This document shows positions 1-6,119 of a stretch of 9,954 nucleotides of DNA, one piece after another. The notes under the pieces were generated by a model. The model did no database searches. It saw only the letters and a list, made by a program, of their open reading frames with translations, and was not told where the DNA came from. The first letter of the stretch is position 1. Each line of letters begins with the position of its first letter. The DNA is taken from positions 1 to 9,954 of the forward strand of contig JAPKCP010000116.1 of the NCBI GenBank assembly GCA_028822885.1. The letters run 5' to 3'. Source of the stretch: Yoonia sp. GTDB taxonomy: Bacteria > Pseudomonadota > Alphaproteobacteria > Rhodobacterales > Rhodobacteraceae. Made by a program: the position numbers and the translations under genes.

Positions 1-285
1 AGTCCGCAGGCGGAACAAGCCTACATTTCGTATCATTCTCGGACTGACTATTTTGTCATCGTGCAGAATGTCACTGTTCCTGCCGAAGTCGCCGAAACTG
101 CGCTACGGCTCGCCATAGCAAACGGCGCTGTCCCAAAAGCAAACTGCACCCGCGCAACCTCTGCTATTTTGGGCCAATTGCCCGGATTCGCTAACATTGG
201 CGGCACATGGTTTCCTAACAATTTATCAGATGCTTTTGGGCAATTACCCGGCGTTCAAACCCGCGAAGTCAGGGAACAGGACTAA
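1..285 (+). CDS. 3' end of an unrecognised protein, possibly a permuted papain-like (NlpC/P60 superfamily) hydrolase
   Basis: The reading frame is open from the first base of the window, so this is the C-terminal 94 residues of a longer protein; a GTG at 61 is an internal codon rather than a convincing start. I do not recognise the family firmly. The piece has a conserved-looking Asn-Cys-Thr (codons at about 142-150) leading into a helix, then an aromatic-rich stretch (GTWFPNNLSDAF) and a short charged tail. A lone Cys after a hydrophobic strand near the C-terminus would suit a circularly permuted papain-like amidase, where the His precedes the Cys, but the upstream His region is outside the window. 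Its TAA stop (283-285) overlaps the TAG stop of the convergent azlD (284-282), leaving no room for a terminator. That it is coding is fairly sure; the hydrolase idea is weak. Confidence 0.6.
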   Translation, partial: SPQAEQAYISYHSRTDYFVIVQNVTVPAEVAETALRLAIANGAVPKANCTRATSAILGQLPGFANIGGTWFPNNLSDAFGQLPGVQTREVREQD

Positions 286-617
286 AACTGACCCGTAAAA
301 TACAGCCCTGCGTAAAGCGTCAGCGCACCGGCACCAATCGCCCACAAAACGTGCTTTTTCCAAACGCCAACCAGCAATGTAACAACAGCCGCGGTGATCC
401 GCACCGGATCAAGATCGCCACCGGTAGCATCAGGCCAAGCCACTAAAGGGGCCACCATCGCTGGCAAAACAGCAACCGGCGTATACCGCAGTAACCGCAA
501 AACGATGGTAGGCATCGGTCGATCACCAATAAATCCCAGGAACGAGAACCTGATCAGGTAGGTGCCCACCCCCAACAGGGCGATGATCAGCCAGACTTCA
601 GCGGTCGAAAATGTCAT
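282..617 (-). CDS. azlD: AzlD-type subunit of branched-chain amino acid exporter
   Basis: This is a small hydrophobic protein of 111 residues with about four membrane segments. It fits the AzlD family, the small partner of AzlC in export of branched-chain amino acids and their analogues across the inner membrane. Family-like features are the N-terminal segment with a TYLIRFSFL stretch and the middle RYTPVAVLPAMVAPL segment, where AzlD proteins carry a conserved Pro. The start was placed at 617, not at the in-frame ATG at 635. The ATG at 617-615 overlaps the azlC TGA (616-614) as ATGA and has an AGGAG ribosome site (630-626) eight bases upstream, whereas the 635 start lies inside that site's leader. 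The overlap implies translational coupling with azlC. The substrate is a family inference. Confidence 0.9.
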   Translation of the reverse strand: MTFSTAEVWLIIALLGVGTYLIRFSFLGFIGDRPMPTIVLRLLRYTPVAVLPAMVAPLVAWPDATGGDLDPVRITAAVVTLLVGVWKKHVLWAIGAGALTLYAGLYFTGQF

Positions 618-1318
618 GCCAACTTCTCCTGCCAATGCTCAACGATGACGCCTGTTACCATTGCAAAAGCTGCGGCTATCAACAGACCCGACCCAGATGG
701 AAGCCCGACCAAGGCAAGTCCAACGCACATAGACACAAACGCTGCTGCGACATGCGCGGCGGTCCGCAGCATCGGCCCAATCATCGCCAAGAATGTGATC
801 GGCAGTGCAAAATCAAGCGCATACTCGGTCGGAATTGAACTTCCGACCAGCGCCCCCACCGCCGTGAACGCAAACCAAGTCGGCGCGATTGGCGATGACA
901 CGCCTAGAAAGAACCAGAACCGCTCACCGATAGTCATCGGTTGCTGGTCATATCTAGCAACTGAGGCAATGTAGGATTGGTCAAAATTCACATAGGCAAC
1001 CAATGCCCGTTGCCACAGCGCTGCCTTGCCCAAATAAGGAACCAATGCAGCAGAATACATTGCCATCCGCAGGTTCACAGCCAAAGCAGCGAGTAAAATC
1101 AACGTAATACTCGCCCCATCCAACATCAGCTGGACGGCAGCAAACTGGGCAGCCCCAGCGATCACAACCACAGAGAAACCCATTGCTTGGGCCAGCGTCA
1201 GCCCACCTTCAATGGCAACCACCCCAAACAGCATCGAAAACGGCGCTGCGACAAACACAAACGGCCACCCGTCGCGAATACCAGCCAGAAAGGCGGATTT
1301 CTCAGTGGCAGTGGGCAT
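614..1318 (-). CDS. azlC: AzlC-type permease of branched-chain amino acid exporter
   Basis: This 234-residue integral membrane protein has the usual length and pattern of AzlC, the larger subunit of the AzlCD/YgaZH exporter. The N-terminus carries the family-type GIRDGWPFVFVAAPFSMLFG (about 14-33), followed by GFSVVVIAGAAQFAAVQLM (about 47-65) with the typical G-AAQF motif, then VNLRMAMYSAALVPYL (about 81-96), the NFDQSYI segment (about 111-117), and several C-terminal hydrophobic helices. Together with AzlD it should export valine/leucine-like compounds; the exact substrate cannot be read here. It is the first gene of a two-gene minus-strand operon. Its start at 1318 has only a poor ribosome site, and it is transcribed divergently from fdhD across a 61-bp gap. 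Confidence 0.93.
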   Translation of the reverse strand: MPTATEKSAFLAGIRDGWPFVFVAAPFSMLFGVVAIEGGLTLAQAMGFSVVVIAGAAQFAAVQLMLDGASITLILLAALAVNLRMAMYSAALVPYLGKAALWQRALVAYVNFDQSYIASVARYDQQPMTIGERFWFFLGVSSPIAPTWFAFTAVGALVGSSIPTEYALDFALPITFLAMIGPMLRTAAHVAAAFVSMCVGLALVGLPSGSGLLIAAAFAMVTGVIVEHWQEKLA

Positions 1319-1379
1319 TGGTTCGGCCTAGGTTGTTGTGAGGTCTGCTACGCTTACCGCTGCTACAAAGGAATGACAA
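1319..1379. promoter_or_regulatory. Divergent intergenic region azlC / fdhD
   Basis: This 61-bp gap must hold the transcription starts for both directions unless fdhD is read from further upstream. On the minus strand a TTGTCA (1379-1374) is a good -35 match, followed after 17 bases by a poor -10 (TAAGCG, 1356-1351). No clear plus-strand promoter is visible. CTGCTAC occurs twice as a direct repeat (1345-1351 and 1360-1366), 15 bp apart, of unknown meaning. Near its end AAAGGA (1368-1373) forms the ribosome site of fdhD. Confidence 0.3.
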
Positions 1380-2258
1380 TTGGCCCTGCTTGATGACACC
1401 ACCAGCTATATCATCGCCCCTGATCCTGGGGCCGATCGGTTAACGCGTGCTGTGCAAGGCAAAGACCAAAACGGGGCAACCGTTGATTTGCGCGTGGTCG
1501 AAGAACGGCCCCTGACCATATTCCTGAATGCCCGTGAAATCGTCACCGCCATGACCATCGGGGACTACCCCGAATATCTTGCACTTGGGTTCCTCAAGAA
1601 CCAAGGCATGCTCGCGGACAGCGAAGACATCACTGGCGTGGATTATGATGAAGAGCTTGAGACCGTCGTTGTGCGCACGGCCTCGGCCACGACGTTCGAA
1701 GACAAGCTGCAAAAGAAAACACGCACCAGCGGATGTGCCGTTGGGACCGTCTTTGGCGATATGATGGATGGCCTTGCACAGGTCACGCTGCCTGACACGC
1801 CTGTCAAAACATCTGACCTGTACGCGTTGGCAGCCCATATTAATCGCACGCCCTCGCTTTACCTCAATGCGGGGGCCATTCACGGCACAGTGCTTTGCCA
1901 CGCCAACCAACCCCTCGTCTATATGGAAGACGTCGGGCGTCACAACGCAGTTGATAAAATCGCAGGCTGGATGCTATCTGAAAACATCACAGCCACTGAC
2001 AAGATACTCTATACGACAGGCCGCCTGACCTCAGAAATGGTCATAAAGACAGCGCTCATGGGCATCCCAACACTTGCATCACGGTCAGGCTTCACAGCTT
2101 GGGGTGTCGAAATCGCAAACCAAGTCGGCCTGACCCTGATTGGTCGCATGAAAGGCCAACGCTTTGTCTGCCTCGCAGGGGAACACCGCCTGATCCGGGA
2201 CGCAGACCCCACCAAAATCGCCGATGAGCCGCGCAAATCTGGACGCAAAGCCAAATGA
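1380..2258 (+). CDS. fdhD: FdhD, sulfurtransferase needed for formate dehydrogenase activity
   Basis: FdhD passes sulfur from a cysteine desulfurase to the molybdenum/tungsten bis-MGD cofactor of formate dehydrogenase in the cytoplasm. The 292-residue product shows family landmarks: RPLTIFLNAREIVTAMTIG (about 43-61), the SGCAVGT loop (117-123), YMEDVGRHNAVDKI (the EDVGRHNAxDK motif, about 181-194), TTGRLTSEMVIKTALMGIP (about 212-230) and GLTLIGRMKG near the end. The start is a TTG at 1380: an in-frame TGA (1374-1376) lies two codons upstream, so nothing earlier is possible, and AAAGGA sits six bases before it. Cys119 aligns with the first catalytic Cys of E. coli FdhD (CxxC), but the second position is Gly122. 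It heads the cofactor gene cluster; the fdh structural genes are not in the window. Confidence 0.95.
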   Translation: MALLDDTTSYIIAPDPGADRLTRAVQGKDQNGATVDLRVVEERPLTIFLNAREIVTAMTIGDYPEYLALGFLKNQGMLADSEDITGVDYDEELETVVVRTASATTFEDKLQKKTRTSGCAVGTVFGDMMDGLAQVTLPDTPVKTSDLYALAAHINRTPSLYLNAGAIHGTVLCHANQPLVYMEDVGRHNAVDKIAGWMLSENITATDKILYTTGRLTSEMVIKTALMGIPTLASRSGFTAWGVEIANQVGLTLIGRMKGQRFVCLAGEHRLIRDADPTKIADEPRKSGRKAK

Positions 2259-2316
2259 CACAGCGCGACGCAGCCCCTTCATTTCGCCAAAACAACTCAA
2301 CTCCGAAGGTCACGCC

Positions 2317-2898
2317 ATGAAACAACCCCTCGGTGTGATCCTCGCAGGTGGCCAAGCCAAGCGCATGGGCGGGGGCGACAAATCCCTTTTAATGCTTGGC
2401 CAAAAACCGATCCTGCAACACGTCATTGACCGGCTTGACCCACAAGTTGACGGCATCATCCTCAACGCGAATGGGGACGCGGCGCGCTTTGCAGACTACA
2501 ACATCAAGGTTGTGAGTGACAGTATCTCAGGCTTCGCCGGACCCTTGTCCGGCGTCCTCGCTGGGTTGGATTATGCGGCTGGCATCGGGCACACCCATAT
2601 CATCACTGCCGCCGCTGATACGCCGTTCTTCCCCTGTGACCTCACGCCCAACTTACTGCAAGCCGCAGAAACAAGTGGCATAGCTCTCGCCGCCTCCCCA
2701 TCAGGCCGCCAGCCGACATTTGGCCTCTGGCCCGTCGCCTTACGTGATGACCTGCGCACAGCGTTAAATGACGGCTTACGCAAGGTCGTCATGTGGACCC
2801 AGAAACACAACGCAGGCACAGCTGAATTTCCCGACGATGCCGCGTTTTTCAATGTGAACACTCCCGAAGATCTAAAAACCGCTAAGGCCATGCTATGA
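2317..2898 (+). CDS. mobA: MobA, molybdenum cofactor guanylyltransferase
   Basis: MobA joins GMP from GTP to molybdopterin, making the guanine dinucleotide form of the molybdenum cofactor used by formate dehydrogenase and other DMSO-reductase-family enzymes. The 193-residue protein is of normal length. The nucleotide-binding signature LAGGQAKRMGGGDK is at 9-22, with the GxxxRMG and Lys22 expected for GTP binding; GPLSGVLAGLDYA follows near 74-86, then AADTPFF (about 97-103) with the metal-binding Asp, and a C-terminal FFNVNTPEDL typical of MobA. The start at 2317 was preferred over the ATG at 2224, which overlaps fdhD and would add 31 residues without family character; GAAGG (2305-2309) lies seven bases before 2317. 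Its end overlaps mobB by ATGA. Confidence 0.95.
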   Translation: MKQPLGVILAGGQAKRMGGGDKSLLMLGQKPILQHVIDRLDPQVDGIILNANGDAARFADYNIKVVSDSISGFAGPLSGVLAGLDYAAGIGHTHIITAAADTPFFPCDLTPNLLQAAETSGIALAASPSGRQPTFGLWPVALRDDLRTALNDGLRKVVMWTQKHNAGTAEFPDDAAFFNVNTPEDLKTAKAML

Positions 2899-3386
2899 AA
2901 ACATTTGGCGTCGTCGGCTACAAAAATGCCGGTAAAACAGGTCTTATGGAACGTCTTGTGACCGAAATCACTGCGCGCGGCCTAACAGTATCCACCCTGA
3001 AACACGCCCACCACGCGTTTGACATCGACCATCCCGGTAAGGATAGTTTTCGTCACCGGACAGCAGGGGCGCATCAGGTCGTGCTATCATCCGCAAATCG
3101 TTGGGCGATGATGACCGAATTACGCGGTGCGCCAGAGCCGCCGTTGAAAGACCTTATTGCCCAGATGGCACCGGTTGATCTGGTCCTCATTGAGGGGTGG
3201 AAACGCGACGATCACCCAAAGATTGAGGCATATCGTGCCGAGACCAAAAACCCGCTCATCGCCCCAAATGACCCGACCATCATGGCCGTTGCCAGCGATA
3301 CCCAGATGCCGCTTGATCGCCCTGTTTTTGATCTTAACGACACAACCGCCATCGCTGACTTTATCCTTGCTGAGACTGGGTTATGA
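2895..3386 (+). CDS. mobB: MobB, GTP-binding molybdopterin-guanine dinucleotide accessory protein
   Basis: MobB is a small P-loop GTPase that assists MobA in dinucleotide formation, though it is not essential for it in E. coli. The 163-residue product has the Walker A motif GYKNAGKT at 8-15, the family segment HAHHAFDIDHPGKDSFRHR (about 37-55), SSANRWAMMTEL, and the Walker B-like DLVLIEGWKRDDHPKIEAYR, in which MobB proteins normally read LVEGFK...PKIE. The ATG overlaps the mobA stop (ATGA, 2895-2898), and TAAGG (2884-2888) provides a ribosome site inside mobA. Its own stop overlaps the next start in the same way, so it is translated in a coupled chain. Confidence 0.95.
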   Translation: MKTFGVVGYKNAGKTGLMERLVTEITARGLTVSTLKHAHHAFDIDHPGKDSFRHRTAGAHQVVLSSANRWAMMTELRGAPEPPLKDLIAQMAPVDLVLIEGWKRDDHPKIEAYRAETKNPLIAPNDPTIMAVASDTQMPLDRPVFDLNDTTAIADFILAETGL

Positions 3387-4201
3387 GCTGGGACACATTC
3401 GTGATGGTCGACTGGTCAGGGGGCAACGACCGGGGGGCTTCACCAGCAGCAGACGCAATCTGGGTTGGCGTCAATCGTGGCGACCAATCTGAAGACCCAC
3501 TCTATTTTCGCAATCGTCAAGTCTTCACTGCGTGGATCACAGCCTTCATAGACGCAGAATTGATCGCAGGCCGCCGCGCGATGATTGGCTTTGATTTCCC
3601 CTTTGGATACCCAGCAGGCTTTGGCAAACACCTAATCGGGACCGATGACCCACTTGCGTTGTGGCAATGGTTCCATGAACGGGTGGAAGACGCCCCCAAG
3701 GCCAACAACCGCTTTGATATCGCAGGCCAGATCAATGGCACCCTTCCCGGGATTGGTCCATTTTGGGCGAACGGACTGAAACGTGAGATTCCAAACTTAC
3801 CACGCAAAGGCTTGGCACGTACCGCAAACCCTTTCCCTGAACGCCGCGCAGTCGAACACCTCGCCAAAGGCTCATTCACTTGCTGGCAACTTGCTGGGGC
3901 TGGGGCGGTCGGGTCACAAACCATCATGGGCCTGCCTGTTCTTCAAACCTTACGAGCCACTTTCCCCAACAAAATAAGCGTTTGGCCATTTGAGCCGCTG
4001 ACCAACCCAATTTCGTTCGTTGAGATTTGGCCAACACTTTATGCGGGGCCCGCCCCAGCGCATTGGATCAAAGACGCCCATCAGGTCTACACAACAGCAT
4101 GGACCCTCGCGCAAATGTCTCTCACACCTACTCACGCAAATTTACAGATCACAGCCCCGGTTGAGGGTTGGATTTTAGGCGTAAGGTCGCCAGAAATATG
4201 A
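3383..4201 (+). CDS. DUF429-like protein with RNase H-type acidic pattern, in molybdenum cofactor operon
   Basis: The function is not established. The 272-residue soluble protein has no signal peptide or membrane segment. Four acidic residues fall in the order expected of an RNase H-like fold of the DUF429 type: Asp10 in a hydrophobic strand (FVMVDWSGG), Asp71 in IGFDFPFGYP, Glu214 in SFVEIWPTLY, and Asp231 in KDAHQVYTTAW, which begins the final helix; the protein closes with EGWILGV. From memory, relatives in alphaproteobacteria are often labelled as molybdopterin guanine dinucleotide synthesis proteins, apparently by location only. Here it lies between mobB and moeA with ATGA overlaps on both sides, so a role tied to cofactor synthesis is plausible by context. 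A nuclease or other phosphoryl-transfer activity is inferred from the residue pattern, not shown. Confidence 0.85.
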   Translation: MSWDTFVMVDWSGGNDRGASPAADAIWVGVNRGDQSEDPLYFRNRQVFTAWITAFIDAELIAGRRAMIGFDFPFGYPAGFGKHLIGTDDPLALWQWFHERVEDAPKANNRFDIAGQINGTLPGIGPFWANGLKREIPNLPRKGLARTANPFPERRAVEHLAKGSFTCWQLAGAGAVGSQTIMGLPVLQTLRATFPNKISVWPFEPLTNPISFVEIWPTLYAGPAPAHWIKDAHQVYTTAWTLAQMSLTPTHANLQITAPVEGWILGVRSPEI

Positions 4202-5463
4202 CCATGGGCCTGATTCCACCACCACTGCGTAACGATTGCTTTGCGATGCCACACGGTGCGCATTGGACACCTGTGAATGATGCTTTGGCGCATCTACGGG
4301 CCAAATTACAGCCTATTTGTGGGGCAGAAAGCATTCCTGTGTCCGAAGGTGCTGGTCGTATCCTTGCAGGACCAGCCATAGCGTTACGCGCCCATCCTCC
4401 CGCAACAAACGCGGCCGTTGATGGGTACGCCTTTCAGGGACCAATCGCAGACGGTCCACACGAACTACCACTTGTCACCGGACGTTCCGCCGCAGGTGCA
4501 CCTTTTGAAGGCACGGTCCCAACAGGCTACGCAATCCGCATTCTGACGGGCGCGGATGTCCCTGCAGGCACCGATACAATCATCCTGCAAGAAGATATCA
4601 CAACCAACGGACAAGCGATCGCGTTCAACGGACCACTTAAACTGGGGTCCAATGCCCGGCAGGCAGGCGAAGATATAGCCAAAGGGCAAAAGATCTTTGC
4701 AGCACAGCACAAGCTGGCACCCTATGATCTCGCGACCCTCGCATCTGCTGGCGTTGGCCGTCTAAATGTGCGCAAGCGCCTACGTGTTGGCGTTTTATCC
4801 ACTGGTGATGAATTAATAGACCCCGGTGCAATCGCCCGCCCCGGTCAGATCTATGACGCGAACAGGCCCATGTTATGCGCGGCAATATCGCGCTGGGGAT
4901 ATGAGGTGCAGGATCTTGGTATCGCACCGGACAACCGCGAGAAAATCCGCGAAGTTCTGAACAGCGCAGCGCTGAGCTGCGACGTCATATTGACCTCGGG
5001 TGGTGCCTCTGCGGGGGATGAAGATCACATCTCAGCCCTGCTCGAAAACACAGGGTCATTTGCGCTTTGGCGTATTGCGATGAAACCCGGACGACCATTG
5101 GCCTTGGGGCTTTGGAACAACACACCTGTCTTTGGATTGCCCGGAAATCCCGTTGCCGCAGCCGTTTGCGCGATGATTTTTGCAAGGCCCGCACTTGGTG
5201 TCCTTTCGGGCCTAGGCTGGTTAGACCCAGTCAGCTACCAACTTCCCGCAGCTTTCAGCAAAACCAAAAAGGCAGGCCGGCAAGAGTACCTCCGCGCGCG
5301 GCTTAGCAACACAGGGACCGTCGAAATCTTTGGGTCCGAAGGGTCCGGGCGGGTATCTGGGCTAAGTTGGGCCAGCGGCCTTGTGGCACTTCCCGACGCT
5401 GCGATAACCATTGAGCAGGGAACGCCTGTCACCTACATTCCTTTCACAGAATTTGGATTATAA
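4198..5463 (+). CDS. moeA: MoeA, molybdopterin molybdenumtransferase
   Basis: MoeA inserts molybdate into adenylylated molybdopterin, releasing AMP, the step before MobA acts. All MoeA landmarks are present in order: NAAVDGYAF (the NxxMDGYA motif with its active-site Asp), RILTGADVPAGTDTIILQED, STGDEL, GQIYDANRPML, LTSGGASAGDEDHI, MKPGRPLALG, GLPGNPVAA and the domain IV segment RQEYLRARL. Three in-frame ATGs are possible: 4168, 4198 and 4204. I chose 4198 because its ATGA overlap with the upstream stop (4199-4201) repeats the pattern of the previous junctions and AAGG (4183-4186) lies upstream. This gives 421 residues, close to the family norm. The 4168 start adds a basic tail with no family support. 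Confidence 0.95.
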   Translation: MTMGLIPPPLRNDCFAMPHGAHWTPVNDALAHLRAKLQPICGAESIPVSEGAGRILAGPAIALRAHPPATNAAVDGYAFQGPIADGPHELPLVTGRSAAGAPFEGTVPTGYAIRILTGADVPAGTDTIILQEDITTNGQAIAFNGPLKLGSNARQAGEDIAKGQKIFAAQHKLAPYDLATLASAGVGRLNVRKRLRVGVLSTGDELIDPGAIARPGQIYDANRPMLCAAISRWGYEVQDLGIAPDNREKIREVLNSAALSCDVILTSGGASAGDEDHISALLENTGSFALWRIAMKPGRPLALGLWNNTPVFGLPGNPVAAAVCAMIFARPALGVLSGLGWLDPVSYQLPAAFSKTKKAGRQEYLRARLSNTGTVEIFGSEGSGRVSGLSWASGLVALPDAAITIEQGTPVTYIPFTEFGL

Positions 5464-5474
5464 TCGGGGCTCAA

Positions 5475-6053
5475 ATGCACATTCAAAACGGCATTCCCAC
5501 TGGTGCAAACGCGCAGGCAGCGACACTTTATTGGGAAGCATTTCGTGAGAAATTGGGCGTTGTCATGGGGCCAAATGACAAAGCGCTCTCCTTCATCAAT
5601 CGCGTCATCGACCCATCGCATGCGATTTCTGCGACAGATGACACCGGCGTCCTTCTGGGCGTAGTCGGCTTCAAAACCAGCAAAGGGGCACTTGTCGGCG
5701 GCGACTACACTGATCTTACAGCGGTTTACGGACACTCCGGGGCGCTTTGGCGTGCAGGGCTTTTGGCGTTGCTCGACAGAGATGTCGAAAACGAACGCTT
5801 CCTTATGGACGGTATTTTTGTGGAATCAAACGCCCGCGGCCAAGGGGTCGGCAGCGCACTCCTGATTGCGATCATGAACGAGGCGCGCAAGCGCGGGTAT
5901 CCGTCATTACGCTTGGACGTAATCGACAAGAATCCCCGCGCCAAAGCCCTTTACGAACGACATGGGTTCAAACATCTGGAAACCAAATCGCTTGGCCCAC
6001 TCAGACACATCTTCAAATTCCAAAATGCAACGACGATGGTCAAAGCACTCTGA
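5475..6053 (+). CDS. GNAT-family N-acetyltransferase
   Basis: This 192-residue protein has the acetyl-CoA binding core of the GNAT fold. Motif A is MDGIFVESNARGQGVGSAL (about 111-129), with the R-x-x-G-x-G pyrophosphate loop at 121-126, followed by the helix leading to GYPSLRLDVIDKNPRAKALYERHGF (about 141-165), the usual motif B region with Asn153 and Tyr160. The first 100 residues, which choose the substrate, are not recognisable, so the acceptor (small molecule, peptide or protein N-terminus) is unknown. It starts 11 bases after the moeA stop and is probably cotranscribed with the cofactor genes, but nothing in the sequence ties it to molybdenum chemistry. A hairpin follows its stop. Confidence 0.9.
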   Translation: MHIQNGIPTGANAQAATLYWEAFREKLGVVMGPNDKALSFINRVIDPSHAISATDDTGVLLGVVGFKTSKGALVGGDYTDLTAVYGHSGALWRAGLLALLDRDVENERFLMDGIFVESNARGQGVGSALLIAIMNEARKRGYPSLRLDVIDKNPRAKALYERHGFKHLETKSLGPLRHIFKFQNATTMVKAL

Positions 6054-6060
6054 CCTGCTT

Positions 6061-6108
6061 CTGGTTAAAATTACTGCCAGACTTTGACGGCAGCACCCTC
6101 TTGTTTTT
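6061..6108. terminator. Possible bidirectional terminator between GNAT gene and mbfA
   Basis: CTGCC (6074-6078) and GGCAG (6089-6093) form a 5-bp stem with a 10-base loop. On the plus strand a T-rich run (6101-6108) follows after a gap of a few bases; on the minus strand the hairpin is followed by TAATTTTAA. The stem is short, so activity is uncertain. A second, AT-only inverted repeat (TTGTTTT / AAAACAA, 6101-6116) lies next to it. Confidence 0.45.
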
Positions 6109-6119
6109 CAAAACAAATT

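Noticed and set aside
168..252. Near-repeat of GGGCCAATTGCCCGG and GGGCAATTACCCGG inside the first partial gene
   Set aside because: The repeats are imperfect, about 67 bases apart in the same frame and encode GQLPG twice; too short to call a domain duplication or an element.
282..635. Longer azlD form starting at 635
   Set aside because: The ATG at 617 overlaps the azlC stop as ATGA and has AGGAG eight bases upstream; the six extra residues (AGEVG region) would be encoded by the ribosome site itself.
1345..1366. CTGCTAC direct repeat between azlC and fdhD as a regulator site
   Set aside because: Seven-base repeat with no palindromy and no match I know, including the ModE site; chance occurrence is likely.
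1440..1943. 167-residue open frame on the minus strand opposite fdhD
   Set aside because: It lies wholly antisense to a well-supported gene and its translation shows no recognisable family; it is a codon-bias shadow.
2224..2316. N-terminal extension of MobA from the ATG at 2224
   Set aside because: It overlaps the end of fdhD, has no MobA-like character, and a better ribosome site precedes 2317, where the protein begins as MobA proteins usually do just before the LAGG motif.
3517..3927. 136-residue minus-strand frame opposite the DUF429-like gene
   Set aside because: Antisense shadow without a ribosome site or family features.
6101..6116. TTGTTTT/AAAACAA inverted repeat as a separate terminator or operator
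   Set aside because: All but one pair are A-T and the two-base loop is too tight for a stable hairpin; it is mentioned only as part of the neighbouring terminator region.
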